This document shows, piece by piece, positions 55,275 through 62,078 of a stretch of DNA of 64,000 bases. Each line of letters begins with the position of its first letter. Within the stretch, counting starts at the first letter, position 1. Under the pieces are notes generated by a model. That model made no database searches. It saw only the letters and a program-made list of their open reading frames with translations, and was not told the DNA's origin. The position numbers were made by a program, and so were the translations under genes. The stretch spans positions 531,026 to 595,025 of the forward strand of contig NZ_QVQT02000002.1 of assembly GCF_003428625.2 (NCBI RefSeq), given 5' to 3'. Source of the stretch: Paracidobacterium acidisoli (GTDB lineage Bacteria > Acidobacteriota > Terriglobia > Terriglobales > Acidobacteriaceae).

Positions 55275-58064
55275 TTAATGCCTTTGGGCGTCGTTGCTAT
55301 CCGCCTGGCGAACAGCCACGCGCAGACGCCTTACGGAGGCAAGAAGGTCTGGAACGATTGCGTCCGCAGTCCTTGCCGAATCACCATTGCCTGAGATCAA
55401 CTCTTTGCAAAGGTGAATGTTCTGCTCTGCCTCATTCCTGAGAGAACCCGCCACGTCATTAGGAGCACGGTTGGCATCCCCTGCCGGGATGCCGAGTTCG
55501 GCGACCAGCTTGTCCTCTTCGTCCAGAGACGAGAGAAGGCTGGCCTGATGCCTGGCAAGTAATTGAGTAAGAGCACCGTGGGCTTCCGGCGTGAGTCGCT
55601 GATCCTGGTCAAAGCGTTGCAGTAAATCATCAATGGCCTTTCCGTCCTGCGTGAGCGAAGCCGCGTCGTTGAAAAGCTGGACCGAGATGCGACGAACGTC
55701 CTCGCGGCTTCGGCCTTTGTCCAGCAGGTACTTCTCCAGCGGCGTTACATCGGCGATGACCGATGCAGTTTGAATTCCGGTAATTCCTTCGGTGCCGTGC
55801 GTGTGGTCGTCAAATTCCTGAAAGGTGTAGATCACGGGAATGACATGAGGGACCAGGCGCAAACGGGACTCGATTTCGTTCTTGCGCTCCGTGGTTGCGA
55901 CAATTCCTTTGACCTGAACGCCGTCCGAAGAACGAACGAGGTCGATACGTTCCGTCTTGTCCGCTCCCAACTGGTTCAGGACCAGACGCGTCGCTAGCTC
56001 CGCTTCGTCCAGTTCCAGGTCGGAGAGGACATGAGGAAGATGGATAGCTGGCGCGTGCATGTGCAGAGCAGCGAGAGGCTGGCCGATCGGCTCGAACAGC
56101 TCATCGTTCATCTCGCCCCACGGCATCAGGTCGTAATTCAGCTCCGCGATTTCGACCGTTCCGGTCTGCCGGAACTCAATCGTGCGGCCCACCGGATGGA
56201 AGTCGCTCTCACGAATGGTCAACGATTCCTGCGCAATGTCTCCACCTTCGACCTGAGTGGTCAAAGTAAGCAGATTCTCGCCGGAGCGAACCACCTGATC
56301 CTTCCGTATCTGTTGATGGTCATGCCAGCTCTGGTAGCTGCCCGCCGACAAAGGCTCATCCCAGGGCACACCGGCTCCGGACAGTTTCGTGCGCAACTGA
56401 TCGAGATTCGGGGTGATCGGTTGTGGCTTCAGACGCCGTTTGCCCTGGGCGTCGTGGTAGATCGAACGCTCGACAGTTTGCGTCGAGGTCCGAACCCGTA
56501 TCTTTTGATAGATCACTCCAGGTTGGCTGCTTCCCGGAACGCCATGATCCCATTTCACCGACTGCGCCAAAATCTCGTGAGGGGTGATATGCGGGCGGTT
56601 CTTCCACCAGATACCGAAGCACACAAGCGAAGCCACGCCCAGAATGACTGCGCTCGTGAAGACGGGACTCAAAGAAGGAGTGAAGATACGCCTGACCCTC
56701 CGCCTCAGCCTCGTCTGCCACTTCGTTTTGGGGAGAAGAGAGGGCCTGTCCAGCGGAGAGGAGACCACTTCCTGTCGCATCGAGATCAATGCATCCTCTG
56801 CACCCGGCTCCTGCTCCGAGGCCAAAGACTCATCGTGATAAAGAACTTCGATCAGAGGCCCGTTGCCCATAAATTTCACGAGCAGCTCCAGCTTGCAGGC
56901 ATCTCCCAGGAACACCTCGTAGCGAATCTCCGGTTCACTCTGCGGCGGCTCGGAGACGACAGGAATTGCCAACAGGCAGATACCCTGCTCGCTCAACACT
57001 TCAATGAATTCGATACGGGTCTCGGGATGAACCTCAACCTCAAGCCGGTTCACCGTCGAACTAATGTCGCGCGCGGCGAGGATGTGGCCGTTGACTGCAA
57101 TGCTGATGGATTCTGGCCGATGATCGTATAGTTCACGGAGCCGCTGGTACGCCTTGCGGATAACGATCTTCGGTTCCGCTGCGTTTTTGCCGCTCCTCTT
57201 TCTCGACTCGGATTTCGTCCGCCGTGTCGAGGCGGTCGCATCATCGGGCGAACGCAGATCGATGCGCGGTATCTGGTGGAAGTCGTTAACGAGATCCAGG
57301 CATCGCCTGCAACTGACAATATGCGCGAGGAGAACCGTATCGAGCGGCTTCGGATTCAGGTTGGTGTATTGCTGTAACAGTTCGTCTTTCGGAAGACAGC
57401 AGGTTTGGCAGGCGTCAAAGATGGTGTTTCGCAGCTCTGCCAACAACTGCTCCAGCGGCACGGCGATCTGCCTGGGGAGTGGGTCCGGCGGCGCAGGGTG
57501 ATGCAGGACCCGCATACTGGCTGCATCTTCGAGATACCGCTTCGTCTCATCACGAGCAAGCAACAACCCATTGGCCACGGCCTGTTTAGAGATGAGAGCG
57601 AGCTGCATGATCTCTTCACGGCGATAACCATGAAGAAACCGGAGGATCAGGATGCTTGCCGACTTAGCAGTTTCTTTTCGCCAGGATAGATAGGCGACGA
57701 CACGGCGCAGGTCATCCTGTATATCGATCGCATCCGTGCTGGGATTTTCCCGCACCGCCAACTGGATGGAGTCGAAATCAATAATCGTCAGATGATGCAG
57801 CAGATGACGGCGGGTACGGCGCTGATGGGCGAGATGGACATACCTCAAATAGGTGTAGAGAAGCGGCTCCGCGTTCTCAGGGTCTTTGACATCCGGCTGC
57901 GCCACAATGAAACGGACAAACGTATCCTGCACCATGTCCTCGGCGGTTGCACGATTGCCCTCGGCAAACTGCAAGGCCCATCTCAGCAGCCAGTCGTATC
58001 TCGCGGCGAAAATCGCCTCCAGAGACACGACGGCTTCTTCGCGGTTTGGCTTGATGAGGTGCAT
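55275..58064 (-). CDS. ECF-type sigma factor fused to ZAS anti-sigma and membrane sensor
   Basis: A 929-residue chain with an unusual domain order. Residues about 15-90 match sigma region 2 (IFAARYDWLLRWALQFAEGN, AEDMVQDTFVRF). Residues about 115-180 match region 4 (SASILILRFLHGYRREEIM, LISKQAVANGLLLARDETK). At 248-255, HIVSCRRC is exactly H-x3-C-x2-C, the zinc-binding anti-sigma (ZAS) signature, with further Cys at 219, 222 and 223. A basic linker and beta-rich part follow, one transmembrane helix at about 466-487, and some 440 residues beyond it that should be periplasmic. Sigma factor, inhibitor and sensor would thus be one molecule, released perhaps by proteolysis. It heads the operon of receptor, lipoproteins and surface protein. 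Mechanism is inference. Confidence 0.75.
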   Translation of the reverse strand: MHLIKPNREEAVVSLEAIFAARYDWLLRWALQFAEGNRATAEDMVQDTFVRFIVAQPDVKDPENAEPLLYTYLRYVHLAHQRRTRRHLLHHLTIIDFDSIQLAVRENPSTDAIDIQDDLRRVVAYLSWRKETAKSASILILRFLHGYRREEIMQLALISKQAVANGLLLARDETKRYLEDAASMRVLHHPAPPDPLPRQIAVPLEQLLAELRNTIFDACQTCCLPKDELLQQYTNLNPKPLDTVLLAHIVSCRRCLDLVNDFHQIPRIDLRSPDDATASTRRTKSESRKRSGKNAAEPKIVIRKAYQRLRELYDHRPESISIAVNGHILAARDISSTVNRLEVEVHPETRIEFIEVLSEQGICLLAIPVVSEPPQSEPEIRYEVFLGDACKLELLVKFMGNGPLIEVLYHDESLASEQEPGAEDALISMRQEVVSSPLDRPSLLPKTKWQTRLRRRVRRIFTPSLSPVFTSAVILGVASLVCFGIWWKNRPHITPHEILAQSVKWDHGVPGSSQPGVIYQKIRVRTSTQTVERSIYHDAQGKRRLKPQPITPNLDQLRTKLSGAGVPWDEPLSAGSYQSWHDHQQIRKDQVVRSGENLLTLTTQVEGGDIAQESLTIRESDFHPVGRTIEFRQTGTVEIAELNYDLMPWGEMNDELFEPIGQPLAALHMHAPAIHLPHVLSDLELDEAELATRLVLNQLGADKTERIDLVRSSDGVQVKGIVATTERKNEIESRLRLVPHVIPVIYTFQEFDDHTHGTEGITGIQTASVIADVTPLEKYLLDKGRSREDVRRISVQLFNDAASLTQDGKAIDDLLQRFDQDQRLTPEAHGALTQLLARHQASLLSSLDEEDKLVAELGIPAGDANRAPNDVAGSLRNEAEQNIHLCKELISGNGDSARTADAIVPDLLASVRRLRVAVRQADSNDAQRH

Positions 58065-58489
58065 GGCGTATACCTCTATCTTCCCGATGTAGGGCCTTCA
58101 TACGACAACTTGCCGACAATTCACTAACCTTTCATTTAGCGGGGCCCGCGAAGCCACGATCTCCCTTGCGCATAGTTCCACGCCGTATTCTTCTAAAACA
58201 TTTATTCCTGGGCACTTCCTACTTTGAAGACACGATTTGACGCAGCATCGTGCCCCCTAAACAGGGCCACGCGAATCTCGCGCCTCGTTTGTTTCAATCG
58301 GATAAAGACGCTTCTGCGGAGAGATAGCAATAGAGCGACCAGACGGATGTCATCTGTGGCGCGGAGAGCGCCTGGACACGGAATCGAGTAAGACGTTGTG
58401 GGATTGGCCGTCCTGGCTTCAGCCCGACCGTTCCTGGTTCAGCGCATCAGGCCGTTAGTCGCACTCACGTCCACACCACCGAGGAGTCC
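58065..58489. promoter_or_regulatory. Upstream region of the sigma-fusion operon
   Basis: No gene is supported in these 425 bp. Read toward the operon (minus strand), TTGTCG occurs twice with an 11-bp period at 58119-58114 and 58108-58103, 40-55 bp before the ATG at 58064, followed by TATGAA. This could be an activator repeat or part of the promoter. A classical ECF -35 (GGAAC) was not found. Promoter assignment is tentative. Confidence 0.3.
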
Positions 58490-58687
58490 ATGAGTCTTCG
58501 AGTCCCAGGTCCCGACGCAGAGAAAGAGTGAGAGAGCGTCCATAGGTGTCCGAAATGTGGATATATCGTCAACCTGAAAGACATAGGTCTTCGAGCGATT
58601 ACGACTGGGATCATTACGCGCCCCACCTGCGGATGGTCGGGTGTCGTCACCATCGAGATCGTTGAAGAGGAAAAGCCCGCCGGGTAG
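58490..58687 (+). pseudogene. Decayed zinc-ribbon protein gene
   Basis: From the ATG at 58490 the frame reads MSLRVPGPDAEKE, then a TGA at 58529-58531, then continues ESVHRCPKCGYIVNLKD, LRAITTGIITRPTCGWSG and VVTIEIVEEEKPAG to a TAG at 58685. CPKCG is one zinc knuckle. The second should be CPTCGW but reads RPTCGW, so one ligand is also lost. A premature stop plus a lost ligand indicates a decayed gene. It would be a small zinc-ribbon protein of about 65 residues; family function not known to me. It sits at the right edge of the proposed island next to the tRNA. The stretch from 58688 to 58920 shows nothing else recognisable. Confidence 0.55.
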
Positions 58688-58920
58688 CAGCGTCTCCATC
58701 ATCTGAGGATGCTGACGCCGTGCGTTTGCTTCGCACCTGATTCGGAATGGGGAGCGGAATCTGGCTGGCTTTCGTGAGATGGGCCAGCTTCCCCGGCTAT
58801 TGAAGGCTCCAGGCGCACGCCCTCGGACGCTCCTGAACAAAAAATACCCTTAAATCATTGATTTATTGGAATTTTTTTGCTGTGCGAAGAGGTTTGGGAG
58901 AATTTCAGGAAATGTAGTTC

Positions 58921-58994
58921 TGGTTGCCCCCCAGGGATTCGAACCCCGATACTCTGCTCCAGAGGCAGATGTCCTACCATTGAACGAGGGGGCA
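58921..58994 (-). tRNA. tRNA-Gln (anticodon CTG)
   Basis: On the minus strand, 58994-58921 folds as a 74-nt tRNA. The acceptor is TGCCCCC with GGGGGCA, the D-stem GTTC with GGAC, and the anticodon stem TCTGC with GCAGA around the loop CTCTGGA (anticodon CTG). A 4-nt variable loop precedes the T-arm CGGGG-TTCGAAT-CCCTG. Discriminator A and an encoded CCA end the gene. Its 3' 20 bp are repeated at 41055-41073, marking it as the probable integration site of the island to its left. Confidence 0.93.
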
Positions 58995-59225
58995 ATGCAC
59001 AGGCAAGACGGCAGGATGACAATCGCCTTCACAACCGCTTCCTTATAGTAAAGGTGTTGCAATCTATCGTCAAACCTGGCTGCGGCCTTCACAAATGAGC
59101 CGATCCAGGCTGGTCGAGGGCTGGTACAAGCCACCTCTTAAAACCTGTTTCTCTCGAAGGTACAACTGTGCTCATAACTGCCGATTCATGGAAATATCAA
59201 TAACCCTCCTGTAGAATCACAGAAA

Positions 59226-59654
59226 TTGGCAGAGTGTTTTTCCAATCTGGTATGGCTGGCCCTTTCGGTCGGCCTGTTGAGTCTGTGGCTTTTCTGTTAC
59301 TGCCGTCTTCGGCGTGGCAGCCGCAGCCATCTCTCGTCATCCCCGATCGGGATACAGCTGATTGCTGTTGCTCTGCTGATCGTGATCCTCCTGCCTGTGG
59401 TTTCACTCACCGACGACCTGCACACCGGTGCAACCCTCGTGGAGGCAGAGCATCTCTCCCGCCGTGGATCTCTGCTCCCGGCTCACGATATCTTTCTGCA
59501 CACCATTGTGCTGGCCGTAACCGGCTTTTCTCTGCATCAGGACATTTCTCTTCTGCATTGTCTTGAATTTCCGCCGCCCGATCCTGTGTTCGGGAAGACG
59601 GAAATGGGCCACATTCAGTCCGCAGCTATTCGGCCACCGCCTGTCTTCGCCTGA
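59226..59654 (+). CDS. Small membrane protein preceding the RND efflux operon
   Basis: A 142-residue protein with two hydrophobic helices (about 7-27 and 43-62). The second ends in LPVVSLTDDLH, followed by an acidic/polar segment and a Pro-rich tail. Similar short proteins with a DDL motif after a helix occur just upstream of heavy-metal efflux operons in acidobacteria, as I recall. The start is uncertain: TTG at 59226 is the only standard candidate before the first helix and has a weak ribosome site. It is separated from the TolC-like gene by 91 bp and may be in the same transcript. Function unknown. The 231 bp between it and the tRNA hold nothing clear. Confidence 0.6.
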   Translation: MAECFSNLVWLALSVGLLSLWLFCYCRLRRGSRSHLSSSPIGIQLIAVALLIVILLPVVSLTDDLHTGATLVEAEHLSRRGSLLPAHDIFLHTIVLAVTGFSLHQDISLLHCLEFPPPDPVFGKTEMGHIQSAAIRPPPVFA

Positions 59655-59745
59655 TCCCCGACTCAGGCTCCGTTCACTCGCAGTCACATATTGAATTCAC
59701 TCTCGTTAATCGCCCGATCGCTTATTGCGATCCCTGGATGTGCGT

Positions 59746-60999
59746 ATGAGATTCTCTCCTGTTCGAGGCGCGGCCCTTTTACTGGTAATGGCCTTCGTCT
59801 TTGCCTCAGCTCATGCTCAGGCCGGCCCCGCGCCGCTCACACTGCAGCAGGCAATTGACATTGCCCGCGCTAAAAATCCGACACTGCTCTCCGGTCAGCA
59901 GCACGTAACGGCAACAAAGGCCAGCGAGATCACCGCCGGGCTTCGTCAAAACCCGAACTTCACGGTCTCCGGAGCCGACGTTTCCCTTCCCGCTGATAAC
60001 CCGAGCAGCCCTTATGGCTACTCCGCCAACGTCTCCCGTCTCTTCGAGCGCGGACAAAAGCGGCGCTGGCGCCTCGATATCGCGCATGCCACCACCGATG
60101 TGACGCAGAGCCAGTATCGTGACACCGAGCGGCAGACGATCCTGCAGGTAAAGCAGTCCTTCACCAACATGCTGGCCGCGAAGGCCGCTCTGAAGATCGC
60201 GCAGGATAATCTCGACGGCTATCGCAAAACCGTCGATCTCAGCCGGGCGCGCCTGAATGCCGGCGACATCAGCAATACCGACTTCGAGCGCATCGACCTT
60301 CAGCAGGCCGAGTTCGAATCGGATTATGACAACGCGCACCTCAATCTCGTGCAGGCCAGCGACTCGCTGCAGCTTCTGCTCGGCGTCGAAAAACCGGCCG
60401 ATGCCTTCGACATCGCCGGCACGCTCGATCCGCCATCGATCACCGTCGCGCTGCCGCAGATCGAACAGGAGGCGCTCGCCGCGAGACCCGATTATCTCGC
60501 CGCGCGGCAGTCGGTACAGCTCGCCGATGCGAACGTGAAACTGGCCGTCGCCGACGGAACGGTCGATCCCACCGTCGGCGGCGAGTATGAGCGGGTGGGC
60601 ACGTACAACAGCGCGGGCTTCCAGGTCTCCATCCCTCTTCGCATCTTCGACCGCAACCAGGGCGAAAAGGAGCGCACGCGCTATGAGGCGCAGTCGAGCC
60701 GCTTCGCCGAGATCGCAGCGCGCAACCAGGTCATCAGCGATGTGGACCAGGCCTGGGCCGCTTACGACGCAGCGCTGAACGTGGCCAAACGCTACAACAG
60801 CCACTACGCGGCCGAGGCCACCCGCGTGCGCGACAATCTCGAGTTCAGTTATCGCCACGGAGGCGCCACGCTGCTCGACTACCTTGATGCGCTGCGCGAC
60901 TACCGGCAGGTCAACCTCGATGCGCTGAATGCCAATGAGCAGGTCTGGCTCAGCCTCCACCAACTCAGCTTCGCTTCCGCAACGGAGATCGTCCCATGA
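59746..60999 (+). CDS. TolC-family outer membrane efflux channel (CzcC/CusC-like)
   Basis: A 417-residue outer-membrane factor from the ATG at 59746; in-frame TTG 59725 and GTG 59740 are alternatives. The signal is AALLLVMAFVFASAHAQ. Two OEP repeats of long coiled-coil helices follow (LTLQQAIDIARAKNPTLLSG, ARPDYLAARQSVQLADANVK), matching TolC/CzcC proteins that form the trans-periplasmic exit tunnel. The stop overlaps the adaptor start by 4 bp (ATGA). With the adaptor and pump it should export metal cations from the periplasm or cytoplasm; the metal is not determined by sequence. Confidence 0.93.
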   Translation: MRFSPVRGAALLLVMAFVFASAHAQAGPAPLTLQQAIDIARAKNPTLLSGQQHVTATKASEITAGLRQNPNFTVSGADVSLPADNPSSPYGYSANVSRLFERGQKRRWRLDIAHATTDVTQSQYRDTERQTILQVKQSFTNMLAAKAALKIAQDNLDGYRKTVDLSRARLNAGDISNTDFERIDLQQAEFESDYDNAHLNLVQASDSLQLLLGVEKPADAFDIAGTLDPPSITVALPQIEQEALAARPDYLAARQSVQLADANVKLAVADGTVDPTVGGEYERVGTYNSAGFQVSIPLRIFDRNQGEKERTRYEAQSSRFAEIAARNQVISDVDQAWAAYDAALNVAKRYNSHYAAEATRVRDNLEFSYRHGGATLLDYLDALRDYRQVNLDALNANEQVWLSLHQLSFASATEIVP

Positions 61000-62078
61000 G
61001 CCGCCATCGTCTTCTCCTGTATTCCGTTCTCATCCTGCTGCCGCTGACGGCCTGCAATAAACAGGAGCAAACCGCGCCGGAAACGGCCACTCCGAAGCAG
61101 CCGATGGTGGATACCATCACCGTCAGCCACCAACACGTGGCCGATCAGCTGATGCTGCCTGCGCGCATCACCGCGAACCCCACCGACATCGTGCATGTCT
61201 ACCCGCTCATCAGCGGCCGCGTTCTCTCCCTCCGTGTCCTTCCCGGGCAGGAGCTGAAGAAGGGACAGCAGATCGGCACACTGCAGAGCAGCGATGCCGC
61301 ACAGGCCCGTTCCGACTTTGAGAAAGCAAAGATCGAAGCCACTCGCGCCGACCTCCAGCTCAGCCGCGCCAAAGAGCTGTTGCAGCATGAGGTCATGGCG
61401 CAGCGCGACTACGACGATCTGAAGGCTCTCGACGATTCCGACCATGCGGAGCTGGAGCGTGCGCGGCAGGCTCTTCGCCTCCTCGGTTTCTCGGAAAACG
61501 ATACGTCCGACATCGTGCCCATCACCTCGCCCATCTCCGGTGTCGTGCTCGACGTCAACACCGGTCCCGGCGAGTTGCAGCGCTCGCTCGACAATGCCAA
61601 CGCCATCGCCACCATCGCCGATATCGACACCGTATGGATCATGGGCGATCTCTATCCGCGCGATCAGGCCGGCGTTCACGTCGGCCAGCCGGTCAACATC
61701 AGCGTCAACGGTTATCCGGATATGACGCTGCACGGCGTCATCGGCAATATCTCCGACGCAGTCGATCCCACCTCGCTCACTCTCAAAGTTCGCGTGGTGC
61801 TGCCCAACCCCGGGCACAAGCTCAAGCCGCAGATGTATGCAACCATCGCGGTTACCAATCAAAAGCGCGACGTGATCGTCGTCCCGTCCACAGCGGTGAT
61901 TCAGAGCGGACAGGAAACATTCGTCTTCGTGCAGACTTCGCCCGGTAAATATGAGCGGCGTAATGTCGTGCTCGGCGCCATACACGAAAAATCAGATGAG
62001 ATCACCCAGGGGCTGAACGATGGGGACCAGATCGTCTCCACCGGAGCAGAGCTTCTGCGCGAATCAGAGGGGCAGTAA
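60996..62078 (+). CDS. RND efflux periplasmic adaptor (CzcB/CusB-like)
   Basis: A 360-residue membrane-fusion protein with a lipobox LTAC (C20), so probably anchored to the inner membrane by lipid. A biotinyl-lipoyl-like half (VYPLISGRVLSLRVLPGQEL) is followed by a helical hairpin (DFEKAKIEATRADLQLSRAK), the second lipoyl half (ITSPISGVVLDVNTGPGEL), a beta-barrel and a membrane-proximal domain (VVPSTAVIQSGQETFVFV). It links the pump to the TolC-like channel. Its stop codon is directly followed by the pump's ATG, indicating a tightly coupled operon. Confidence 0.93.
   Translation: MSRHRLLLYSVLILLPLTACNKQEQTAPETATPKQPMVDTITVSHQHVADQLMLPARITANPTDIVHVYPLISGRVLSLRVLPGQELKKGQQIGTLQSSDAAQARSDFEKAKIEATRADLQLSRAKELLQHEVMAQRDYDDLKALDDSDHAELERARQALRLLGFSENDTSDIVPITSPISGVVLDVNTGPGELQRSLDNANAIATIADIDTVWIMGDLYPRDQAGVHVGQPVNISVNGYPDMTLHGVIGNISDAVDPTSLTLKVRVVLPNPGHKLKPQMYATIAVTNQKRDVIVVPSTAVIQSGQETFVFVQTSPGKYERRNVVLGAIHEKSDEITQGLNDGDQIVSTGAELLRESEGQ

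Larger units (their letters stand above)
41055..58940. mobile_element. Putative 17.9-kb genomic island at tRNA-Gln(CTG)
   Basis: The segment is bounded by a 19/20-bp direct repeat made of the tRNA-Gln 3' end. The intact tRNA is at the right and the displaced fragment at the left, which is the geometry expected for site-specific integration. Inside, every supported gene except the small decayed one next to the tRNA reads leftward. Cargo: XRE regulator, small membrane ORF, porin, NHL/Ig surface protein, two lipoproteins, receptor and sigma/anti-sigma fusion. No integrase, transposase or conjugation gene is visible, so the element is either a remnant or was mobilised in trans. Boundaries are inferred. 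Confidence 0.55.

Noticed and set aside
58439-58840. 133-codon minus-strand frame near the tRNA
   Set aside because: It is the antisense of the decayed zinc-ribbon frame on the plus strand, which has recognisable CxxC motifs; the minus-strand product resembles nothing.
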